Assembly: GCF_036711975.1 (NCBI RefSeq) | Contig: NC_091973.1 | Coordinates: forward strand, 14,570,001-14,634,000 | Origin: Onthophagus taurus | Lineage: Eukaryota > Arthropoda > Insecta > Coleoptera > Scarabaeidae | Direction: 5' to 3' | Length of the DNA stretch: 64,000 bases | In this document: in pieces, positions 10,473-19,392 of the stretch | Layout of the letters: every line of letters starts with the position of its first letter | Numbering within the stretch: position 1 is the stretch's first letter | Notes under the pieces: model-generated | Seen by the model: only the letters and a program-made list of their open reading frames with translations | Databases searched by the model: none | Told to the model about the DNA's origin: nothing | Translations under genes and position numbers: made by a program

Positions 10473-11719
10473 TATGAAGAGGCGAGTTGATCAGCTGATG
10501 CTGTTCTGGGCGGAGGTGTATCCAGTATGGATTCATCCAACTCCTTGCTCGAAGCCGGGGTTTTGGGGTCGGCGTCTAGGTTTATGAGAGTGTCCTCATC
10601 TTCCTCAGCGGTTGGAAGATCAGCTGTTTCCATCCGCCTTGCCGTTTCTCCCTCCGCGGCTGCTCCATCACCCTGCTCGGAGTCTTTTAATTTGCCGACG
10701 CGGGACTTTAGGGTGTTGAAAAGGTAGCAGATTCTGCCTTCATGGGTTTTAAACCATTCCGCGTCCTTCTTCGGTGCTCTGAAGACAATGAGGCGACCCA
10801 CAGGGTCTGTCCTCACTTCGTAGCGGAAGAGGCACCAGTTGGCGACATCTAGGTGTCTATTTTGGGCCGCTAGTATCTGAAGTGTCTGTTCCCTGGTGTT
10901 CACATCCACATCAGTATCGTGAATCCAAATTTGGATTCTAGAGAGGGTAGGAAGATCAACTTCCCTGACAACGCTTAATACTACGCCCTCTAGGGGCGGT
11001 ATCAGCGGTACTGCAGCCTTCAACCACGTTAGAGAGTGATCATCATTGCAGGCGACCTTTAAGATCTGGCCTGCATAGACCATCGATCTAAACGTAGGTA
11101 TTGGGGTTTGTTGTTTAGGGTCGAGCTGAGTAATTACTTCAACCAAAGCGTTCGTCAGCTCGTATTTGACATGACCGGCCTCAGTCTCGCTGAGTTTACC
11201 CAGCTGATTTTGGCCGTTAATAATGGCAACCTTAAGGTGCGACATCAGCGCGTCCTTGAAGCCTTTTTTAGGACCCTATTGAGCCGGTTTATCCAGGGCG
11301 GATTCCTGCCTCTTCCTCTTCGATTCCCTCAGTGAGGGTTCGGTAGAGGTGGCGGATCGCTGCCTCTTGGGTTGCGCCCTCGCCTGTCCCTGGGTGCGGA
11401 CATCTTTCCTACCACTTTGCAGTGCTGGGTTGGTTCTAGCTCCCCTAGGTGGCTTATGAGGGGCCCGGCTGTGACCTGGTTTCAGGTTCTCAGAAGCGAG
11501 AGCCCTATCTCTCTCCTTCCTTCTCCTGTTAAGTTCGGCCCCACACCGTCTATGCCGGTGTCTACGGTGGCGGACTTCTATGAAGTCCTCGCCTCCGGAC
11601 GGTCCGGCTTGCGGTGTGGATGCCGCCGCTGGCTTAGGGGTTGAGCTTCCTGAGCTCATTCCGCCTGTAAAATGTGAAAACACGTCTACCTTGTTGCTAC
11701 GATCAACCAGCCCGAACAA
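10472..11719 (-). pseudogene. LINE ORF1 (DUF4780-like), one nonsense codon
   Basis: A 416-codon frame interrupted once by TAG (at 11276) between the basic, Pro/Arg-rich N-terminal part (11719-11276, with RHRRHRHRRC near residue 50) and the DUF4780-like domain (11245-10472, with VVREVDLPTLSRIQIWIHD and LDVANWCLFRYEV). In this LINE group ORF1 binds the RNA as a chaperone, although this ORF1 shows no CCHC knuckles that I could see. Its stop overlaps the ORF2 start as TAATG at 10474-10470. Confidence 0.75.
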
Positions 11720-11953
11720 AAGTCGGGCGGTTCACGTGCGAAGAGTTAGGTTATGTTAACGTATGCGGGTTATCAACGATAAAACGAACTTACCCCGCAA
11801 ATAAGTACTATAATACTTAGTGCAGTGCACACGACAGCTACTTACGTGAATTAACACGTTAAAACAATCACGGCACTGGAAAACTCCTAAAACACGTGAA
11901 AATCGCGAAGAGTTTTCTTTTCGCGTCTTTACGCAGCCGCAGCCAAGATGGCG

Positions 11954-11968
11954 ACCTTCCATTTACCT
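11954..11968. repeat. Right copy of 15-bp target site duplication
   Basis: Identical to 8253-8267; see that entry. Confidence 0.85.
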
Positions 11969-14580
11969 AATTATCGGCTTATAAGAAATGATCGTACGTT
12001 CTCGCGCGGTGGGGGGGTGGCTATGTACATTAAAGACACTTACATGTCACCATTGTTGAGACCTCGGACGGGTCAACGCAGGGTGCCGAGTTCCTACTTG
12101 TGGAGATAAAATGTGCTCCTCTCGCCAATTACTTTGATCAGGTGGAGGAGATCCTTGAGAGACACTCTCTTCATTTTGATACAATCCTTTTAATGGGTGA
12201 TTTCAACACCTGCTTATTGAAAAATGATGCACGTTGTGAAAAACTACAGTTTATAACTGCGTCACTAAATCTATCGATCTTACCCTCTCTGCCAACTCAC
12301 CGCACGTCATCCTCTCATACTCTCCTTGATCTTGTTATCACGTCTCGTCCGGACAATATTCTTACGTAGGGTCAGTTGCCTGCACTTCAATTTTCGAACC
12401 ATGACTTGATTTACTGTGCGTTGCAGTTACGACGTCAAGCTGCTTCCCGGCGCGTTGTGATCCACCGTGATCTTCAAAGTATGGATTGCAGGTTATTGAT
12501 ATCTGATGCGAGCGAAGTTGATTGGCAGTCACTTTACCGATTGCCTGACATAAATGCTAAGGTAGAATACTTTAATTCTAAGGTTCTCGACCTCTATAAC
12601 AAGCATGCTCCGGAGAGGCAACGGGGAGTTAGACACATGCCGGCATCCTGACTAAATGATGAGATTAGGTCTCTCATGCGGGAACGCAATCGTGTTAAGT
12701 TATTGTTCAAACGTAGCCCTTCTGCTGCCAAGCGGGAACATTATCGTGTGTTGCGCAACCGTTGTAATCATCGATGCAAAAACGCTAAAAGATTGCACTA
12801 CTGTCAGAGGTTGTCTGGAGCCACTCTTAAGACATTTTGGAAAACAATGTGATCACTTGGTGGTATAGAGTCTTCCACAGATCAACACACTCTTGATGCT
12901 GCTGCTCTAGCGGAGTATCTCCTGTGGTGGTTGGTAACATAACTAGGCAGAATACTATTAATGAAATCCTTGCATCTACCAACGTGCTTTCCTTTTCATT
13001 CAGTTTGGTTACAGCTGCTGAGGTCCGGGATGCTTTAACTTACTCCAAGTACACTAGTGTCGGAACAGATGGTATTGGACTAAGATTACTCTTACCTATT
13101 CTGGATATAGTTATTACTCCCCTAACACATATTTTCAACTGTTCTTCTGAATAGCCTTTATTTTCGTTAATCTGGCGAATCGCCCATGTTGTTATTCCTA
13201 TCCCAAAAATTAAATCTCCGTCCCATGTTTCCCATTTTCTATCTACGTTGTCAAAAGCTAGATTCAGAAATATCTTGAGGAGTTTAATCTGATTAACAAA
13301 TTCCAGTCTGGTTTTCGTGAAGGGAATAGTACTACTACAGCACTGATTAAGATCACCGATGATATTAGATCTACTTGTGGTAAGCGTTGTGTTACCTTGC
13401 TAGTGTTACTTGATTTTAGTAAGGCGTTTGATTCTGTGGACCATGCCTTCCAGTTAACTATGCTTTATGCTATTGGTTTCACCTCTTCTTGTGTATCTTG
13501 GTTCCAGTCCTACCTTTCCTATCGGTCTTTACGTGTCCGCGTGGAATCTGTACTCTCTTCTCCTGTTGACACCAAGTGTGGAGTTCCCCAGGGCAGTGTG
13601 CTGGGTCCTTTGCTCTTCTCAATTTTCATAAATAGTATTAGTGATGGTATCTCGTGTAACTGTCATTTGTATGCAGATGACCTTCAACTTTATATTTCGT
13701 CAACTGTTAACAACCTCCCGGACGCTTTGTTGCATCTTAACAACGAACTCTCTAGCGTACTTGACTGGTCTAGACGTCATAGACTTAACCTGAATCCAGG
13801 TAAAACGCAAGCATTGCATTTGACACGCGCCCCTTGCTGGCACAATTTAATTCCTTATCTACCCTTCAACTGAGGCTTGGCGACACCGTTATTCCGTTTT
13901 CTAACACGGTCAAAAATCTTGGTATGGTAATGGATTCGGCGATGTCTTAGCGGCCACAAGTTCAGGGAGTCTGTAGGAGAGATTACTTCTGTTCCCATAC
14001 TTTGAAAAAACTTCGCTGCTACCTTTCTCCTGTTGTCCGTCGTAATCTTTCTTACTCTCTCATTTTCCCACACATTGACTATGCCGATGTTGCGTATCCT
14101 GATCTTTCCGCAGCCCTTCGGGGTAAATTGGAAAGACTGCAGAACAATTGTATACGGTACATTTTTGATGTAGGAAGGTTTCAGCACATTACTCCGTATC
14201 GCAACAACCTGCAGATGATACCTTGCCGCAATCGTATATCATTTCGTATGCTTAATATGTTGTATAAAAGTATCCATACCCGCACTCCTGCTTATTTGTC
14301 TCATTCCTTTCATTTTTTAACATCACATAACTTGCCCACTCGATCATTGTTCGAATCTACGCTAATGTTTCCAGTCCATAGTACTGAAATCTACCATAGA
14401 TCATTTACAGTGCAGTCGATTGCGTTGTGGAACGATTTGCCTGCCATTGTTCGCAATTCAGCGCCATCTGCTATCACTTCAACTATCTTCTTCTTGACCT
14501 TTACGTGTTTGTTTTCTTCTCTAGTTCGCCTTTCATCTATCTTTTGCTGCACTTTTTTGCGTCTATTTCCTTTCTTGTAG
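11969..14580 (+). pseudogene. CR1-like LINE ORF2 (EN-RT), degenerate
   Basis: Apurinic-type endonuclease remnants: RLIRNDRTFSRGGGVAMYIK near 11978, ILLMGDFNTCLL near 12184, and a HTLLDLVIT segment. After several stops and frameshifts (12368, 12651, 12868, 13154) comes the best-preserved block at 13397-13873: LDFSKAFDSVDHA, SWFQSYLSYRSL, GVPQGSVLGPLLFSIF and an intact YADD (~13672). The C-terminal domain runs 14002-14580 with PYRNNLQMIPCRNRISFRM. No single frame survives, so it is a pseudogene. Confidence 0.8.
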
Positions 14581-14673
14581 TAACTGACTGTCGATCCGTA
14601 ACATAATTCAAGTATGCTCATTCGCTCAGTTTTATTAGCACATCATTTAGTATTACTTTTTCGGTAGCCATAA

Positions 14674-14979
14674 TTATTTAGTTAAAATTACATATACACT
14701 GTTACCAGTTGGGTCTCTTGGAAGATATCGCTTATTGCGATAAATTGATCCGTTTGTCTTGATATTTATATTTGTTTGAATGTATATATTTATATAAACA
14801 CTACTACATATTAGGCTAACTTCAGTAGCTGTTTCAGCATCTTGAATTGGTTTTGTAAATATAGCTTGCTGGCCTATTAGTTCCCGTTGTAAAGTGGAAT
14901 TTTTTTGCGTTCGATTTTCGTCGGTTACTTTGGTAAAAGTATGATGATGAAACACAGCATCATGCCCAGCATCGTTCAC
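14674..14979 (-). pseudogene. Possible hAT (GTF2IRD2/ZBED-like) transposase fragment
   Basis: A 101-codon minus frame contains QRELIGQQAIFTKPIQDAET followed by ATEVSLI. This resembles the segment just before the dimer/catalytic region of hAT transposases related to GTF2IRD2 and ZBED5 (a basic helix, QQ-x-F, then ATxxSxxVA). After residue ~60 the similarity stops. The call is by pattern memory only. It sits against the 5'-truncated end of the Penelope-like element that begins at 14988. Confidence 0.35.
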
Positions 14980-14990
14980 ATTATATTTAC

Positions 14991-15944
14991 TTGGTCAAGA
15001 AGGACCCCACAGACAAAATCGTAAGAAAAATGAAGGAACTGATAAAATCTACAAGAATTCCAACAGAACAGCAGAAAGGTTTGTTTGTGCAGGCGCCGGT
15101 ACCACCAAGAATCTACGGACTACCGAAGATTCACAAACCAGACGTCCCCCTCCGCTCTATCGTCAGCGCCATCAACTCCCCAACATACCAGCTGGCCAAA
15201 CATCTTCCAAAGATTCTGTCTCCCTTTACAGGTAACACGGAATCGTATGTCAGGGATTCTACACGTTTTGTGGAATCGGTAAAAGGTGTAAAGCTGGATG
15301 CTGGGGATATGTTGGTAAGTTTCGATGTGGAATCCCTTTTTACTAGGATCCCAGTTAAGGATGCTGTAGAGGGTCTTCGCCGAAAACTCATTCCGGAGGG
15401 TTTACCAGAATACATGCCAGATCTGGTGGAGTATTGCTTATCGTCGACGTATTTCAGCTGGAAAGGAGAATTTTACGAGCAGTTCGAAGGGGCAGCCATG
15501 GGATCTCCACTATCGCCAGTTATAGCTAATTTCTACATGGAATTATTCGAAGAGGACGCTTTGAAGAAGAGCCAGTGGAAACCAAAACTATGGCTCCGAT
15601 ATGTGGATGACACGTTTGTGATAGGGCAACATGGTCAAAAACGGCTCCAAGCGTTCTTGGATCACTTGAACTCTCAACATCCTATGATTAAGTTCACCAT
15701 GGAAACAGAAACTGCCAAAAAACTACCTTTCCTAGATGTGTTGGTCACCAGGACGACAAATGGAGATATAGAACTTGGTGTATACCGAAAGAAGACCCAT
15801 ACCAACAGGTATTTACAGGCATGTTCACATCATCATTCCCAACAGAAGAGCTCCGTGATCCGTACATTATTTCAGCGAGCAACGAGACTATGTGAAGGAG
15901 AGAACTTGAAGAAGGAGCAACACTTTCTACGAGGCGTGCTGTAG
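14991..15944 (+). pseudogene. Penelope-type reverse transcriptase, N-truncated
   Basis: A 317-codon open frame. Visible blocks: PPRIYGLPKIHKPDVPLRSI (residues ~37-56), VSFDVESLFTRIPV, MGSPLSPVIANFYMELFEED, the catalytic RYVDDTFV (~residue 203), and PFLDVLVTR. These are the fingers and palm blocks of Penelope-like RTs, which are related to telomerase RT. The frame lacks the usual N-terminal ~200 residues and ends at 15944. The linker and GIY-YIG continue in another frame, so at least one frameshift separates them. Polymerase core residues look intact. Confidence 0.8.
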
Positions 15945-16540
15945 AAGAATGGATACACTTCGAGGGACATCAACCAGGCCATCAAGCAGCAAAAGCAGAA
16001 AGAGGACACGGTAAGTACAAAACCACTTGGATTTATCTGTCTTCCCTATGTTTCAGGTGTAACGGAACGAATTGCTAGGCACCTCAAGAAGAACGACATC
16101 GTAGTGCGGTACGGCACGGTCAGCAAAATTCGGAACACACTCCCGATAGCCAAGGACAAACTAACTCCATTAAAAGGAGCGGGAGTCTATCGACTATCGT
16201 GTAGTTGTGGGAAGGTTTATGTTGGCCAAACTGAACGCAACGTCGAGTGCCGCATCAAGGAGCATAAAGGGATGTAAGGCTGAAGAAGATCCAGCATTCG
16301 GCGGTTGCGGAACATTGCCATGCAGAGGGGCACCGAATAGACTTCGAACAAACAAAGGTGCTGGCTAGGGACAACAGATACTACCAAAGACTGACAAGAG
16401 AAGCCATAGAGATCCACCGACATAAAAATAACGTCAACAGAGAGGATGGCTGGGAGCTTAGCAGAACATGGAAGATGGTGGTGAACACGAAGACCTCTTC
16501 CCGCCTCACACCGGACGCGACGCAATTAGTTATTAATTAG
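15945..16540 (+). pseudogene. Penelope GIY-YIG endonuclease region, frameshifted
   Basis: Linker with SGVTERIARHLKKNDIVVRY, then the GIY-YIG core GAGVYRLSCSCGKVYVGQTE followed by CRIKEHKG (~16180-16275). After a frameshift at ~16275 it continues as IQHSAVAEHCHAEGHRIDFE and a C-terminal tail ending at 16540 (VIN stop). This nuclease makes the nick that primes reverse transcription in this class of element. Metal-binding and Tyr/Arg positions of the core are present, but the frame is broken. Confidence 0.75.
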
Positions 16541-16624
16541 CTTGTAATTAGCGTTAACTGATTATTAATTAGCTTTTCCGACTTATATATAGTTACCGAT
16601 TTTTGATCTTGTCACTTCGAACCA

Positions 16625-16666
16625 GTTTCTGAAGAAGGTTGCAACATGACATTCGAAACGTCAAAC
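16625..16666 (+). ncRNA. Hammerhead-ribozyme-like fold, Penelope 3' end
   Basis: Stem I GTTT (16625-16628) pairs with AAAC (16663-16666). Core CTGAAGA (16629-16635) fits CUGANGA, and GAAA lies at 16655-16658. A minimal stem III is A-[CG]-U with H17 = C16662. Stem II (16636-16654) is poorly paired, so activity is doubtful. Hammerheads of this reduced kind are known from the terminal repeats of Penelope-like elements. Confidence 0.5.
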
Positions 16667-16987
16667 CTTTTGTTAAAAGACGCACGACAAAACCCGAAAG
16701 TTTCTAGTGTTAGTTCTAGTTTTAGTTCTAATTTTAGTTTAACTACTCTTGCATATTAAACAGACAATTTTGTTATGCAATAAAAAGTTCTCGCTGTTTA
16801 TTACTTCACACACAGACATATCGCACACCAAACTTGATCGCTAGCTGCTATATAACCTAAATTTGCTTTTTTTTGTATTTATCTTGTCTCCACCCCACTT
16901 TCGAATCGACCCCTCCCTACTAAAAACCGCTCTAGATCACGTTTGTACATGAAACAAACTTTTACTTTTTGGGTATGAAGCGAAATA

Positions 16988-17410
16988 CAGTGCTAGCGTA
17001 AAGTAACCCCCCCCCCCCCTTTTAACTTCTGAACGGATTGAGATATCAATATGAACAAAAACACGTCAATTTCTATAGTTTATCAGCACAAATATTTTCT
17101 TATGGAAAATTTTGCTGTCACTTTTAGTTTTTCCGGAAAGTGGATCAACTTTGTTTTTTTAAATGGAACACCCAGTATATTATGGTACCTTCCGAAAGAA
17201 TAAAACAATACGAATCCAACGATACCCCACAATCAAATATCGGTTTATTAGTTTTTTGCATAAAAATTAAACAAATTGCGGAATTTCGCCGGAAAAACCA
17301 ACGTATCTTCGTTGACTATCTATCGAGATACAATGGACCAGGTAAATGGTGGACGGTCAGTTAAAGGTCGGTCTACGCTCGGGTTAAGCAGGGTTAAAAT
17401 CGGCAATTTT
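16988..17410 (+). repeat. Left long terminal inverted repeat
   Basis: About 423 bp, matching the reverse complement of 23812-24228 with scattered differences. The outer 23 bp are followed by a run of 14 or more C. Confidence 0.85.
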
Positions 17411-17599
17411 TTTAGAAATTTTTTTATGAAACAATCAATGCAAGAAAAGAATAAAAAGAAAGTTCTTCTTAAAACTTGTAAGAAAAAATTGTCATAACAA
17501 CAATTTTAAAGTTTGTAGGTACCTTGAAATTTTGTATTTAAGTCGGCATGCAAATATTTTCTTCATTTCTATCTTTGAATTCTATCCGACCAAGTATAA

Positions 17600-18691
17600 C
17601 CAAAGAAAGGCGAGATCAAAAAGGCTAGAAGGAGTTTAGAGCACAAAATCGAAGCAATTTTAATATTCGCTCGTGCTGACACAAATCTACATGAAACAGA
17701 GCGACAATTTAATGAACGATTTCCTGAACATCCAATTAGTCGAAAATATTTAAGAGAACTTGTAAATAAGTTTTTGGAAACTGGAAGCGTCGAAGACCGC
17801 AAAAGAACTGGTCGTCGTTCGATTTCTGAAGACACACAAGTGCAGACATTAACAGAAGTAGTTAATGCGAACATGATGTCGTCTGCTGCTATCGCATCAA
17901 CGTGTGATGTGAGTCCAACAACGGCACGGAAATATTTAAGGAAGAATAAATATCATCCATATAAAATTAAAATGCTTCATGAATTAACAGAAGATGACCC
18001 TGATAGAAGAACAGAATTTTGTAAGCTAATGACAAATATGGTTGAACGAAATCCATCATACTTGAAACATATTTGTTTCAGTGATGAATGTACTTTCTTT
18101 TTGGATGGAAAATTGCATCGGCAAAATGTACGTTACTGGAGTGATGTTAATCTACATGAATATCGCGAAGTTAACACTCCATTTCCCAAGAAAATAAATG
18201 TTTGGGCAGGCATATTGGGAAATCACATCGTGGGACCAATATTCCTAACCGAAAATTTGACCGGAACATTGTATTTAAGATTATTAGAAGAAGATATTAA
18301 TCCACGACTTTTGCAAATTGTGCAACAGAATCCTGACGATTTTGAAATGGAATTAGTGTTTCACCAAGACGGAGCACCTCCACATTATGCGGCAATGGTA
18401 CGAAATTATCTTGATACAAATTTTAATGGACGGTGGATCGGTCGACGTGGGCCGATTGAATGGCCAACAAGATCAGCAGATTTGACACCTTTAGATTTCT
18501 TTTTATGGGGTTATTTAAAATCCAAGGTATATGAAAGTCCGCTAGACAGTATTGAGGATTTAAAACAAAAAATTATTGACGTCTGCCAAAATATTGATCA
18601 TCACATGTTAAGCCGTGTGAGAGAGGAAACACTGCAAAGATGGTACCACTGCCAAGAAGTTCAGGGTAATCATATCGAACAATTTATTTAA
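17600..18691 (+). CDS. Tc1/mariner-type transposase (D,D41D)
   Basis: DDE transposase that excises and inserts the element at TA. The frame is open from just after a TAA at 17597 to the stop at 18691 (about 363 codons). No ATG occurs in the first ~90 codons, so the true start is lost or upstream in another frame. N-terminal helix-turn-helix: ETERQFNERFPEHPISRKYL. Catalytic Asp codons: 18083 (FSDE), 18368 (HQDGAPPH) and 18494 (LTPLD), giving 94 and 41 residues between them. A D,D41D spacing is that of the rosa-like group as I know it. The core is uninterrupted. Confidence 0.8.
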   Translation, partial: PKKGEIKKARRSLEHKIEAILIFARADTNLHETERQFNERFPEHPISRKYLRELVNKFLETGSVEDRKRTGRRSISEDTQVQTLTEVVNANMMSSAAIASTCDVSPTTARKYLRKNKYHPYKIKMLHELTEDDPDRRTEFCKLMTNMVERNPSYLKHICFSDECTFFLDGKLHRQNVRYWSDVNLHEYREVNTPFPKKINVWAGILGNHIVGPIFLTENLTGTLYLRLLEEDINPRLLQIVQQNPDDFEMELVFHQDGAPPHYAAMVRNYLDTNFNGRWIGRRGPIEWPTRSADLTPLDFFLWGYLKSKVYESPLDSIEDLKQKIIDVCQNIDHHMLSRVREETLQRWYHCQEVQGNHIEQFI

Positions 18692-18832
18692 TAGTTTGTT
18701 CTTAATAAATAACATATTCAATAACAACACTAAGCCAATTTTTCAACCGTTATGTATACTAGCAAAATCTTTGATAAATTTTTTTTATCTTATCATTTCT
18801 TATATTTACTTTGATTTTTTCTTTATATGAAT

Positions 18833-19197
18833 ATAAGTGATAATTTGCCGGATCTTTTTAGTGAGGTGGTTGGATCTCAGGGTTGCATTTTTGACTGGTT
18901 TTCAGCTAGTCAGCTTAGCGTAAATGAATCTAAGACTCAGCGGTTACTCTTAGAGCTAAATTTGTAGAGTTAAAAATCTTAACTCTACCTTGTATTTATA
19001 TATTTAACTGTCTCCTTTACATTAAAAAAAAATCTTCAGAATTTCAAAAGACATGATGAGGTCCATCATTATGGAACCAGACACCATGATAACCTCATGA
19101 TTGATTATACTCGCACTGAAAGAGCTAGGGATGGCACTAATTATTATGGAATTAAATTTTTTTATTTGTTGCCTAATCCCATTAAATTACTTGATAT
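18833..19197 (+). pseudogene. LINE ORF2 tail, left half (split and deleted)
   Basis: An RT thumb segment, IFDWFSASQLSVNESKTQRL (18868-18950), is followed after a deletion by a C-terminal segment: LKKNLQNFKRHDEVHHYGTR, then RARDGTNYYGIKFFYLLPNP, up to KLLD at 19195. Normal elements carry ~100-150 residues between these parts. The frame is resumed at 23399 (see the right half). Its own target duplication in the mariner element was not certain. Confidence 0.7.
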
Positions 19198-19392
19198 AAT
19201 AATAATAATAATAATAATAAACTTTATTGCCCAACAGCGCACCATATTAAGGGCAAAATACAAAAAATATACAAATTATTACAAATTGTACATCAATATA
19301 ATTACAAGTGAAATTAAAATGCATATAATACATACCTAAATAATAATACAATCAAATAAAAGAGGCAAGAAAAGAGACAGAAAATGCAATGT

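Larger units (their letters stand above)
8268..11953 (-). mobile_element. R1/LOA-like LINE with RNase H, internally deleted
   Basis: Minus-strand LINE flanked by the 15-bp duplication accttccatttacct (8253-8267 and 11954-11968). Order from 11953 downward: 5' UTR (11720-11953), ORF1 (11719-10472), ORF2 endonuclease, RT N-terminus, then a jump to RNase H and a C-terminal segment ending 8404, then 3' UTR to 8268. There is no poly(A) tail at 8268. The RT palm with YxDD and the thumb are missing. The group call uses the HxxDSNAHS-type endonuclease, the DUF4780-like ORF1 and the RNase H. Confidence 0.8.
8194..14640 (+). mobile_element. CR1-like LINE split by a second LINE
   Basis: A plus-strand non-LTR element in two parts, 8194-8267 and 11954-14640. 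Reading across the gap with the duplicated 15 bp counted once gives one endonuclease frame, YILITFHLPNYRLIRNDR, so the two pieces were once contiguous. It is 5' truncated (endonuclease start missing). The 3' end is placed only roughly, after the ORF2 C-terminus at 14580. Confidence 0.7.
14988..16790 (+). mobile_element. Penelope-like element 1 (RT plus GIY-YIG)
   Basis: Plus strand, 5' truncated: RT (14991-15944), a linker, a GIY-YIG endonuclease region to 16540, then 3' non-coding sequence holding a hammerhead-like fold (16625-16666) and a tail running out near 16790. The N-terminal part of the RT ORF and any 5' terminal repeat are absent. Confidence 0.8.

Noticed and set aside
10527-11644. 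Plus-strand frames over the LINE ORF1
   Set aside because: Antisense shadows of a GC-rich ORF1; no domain.
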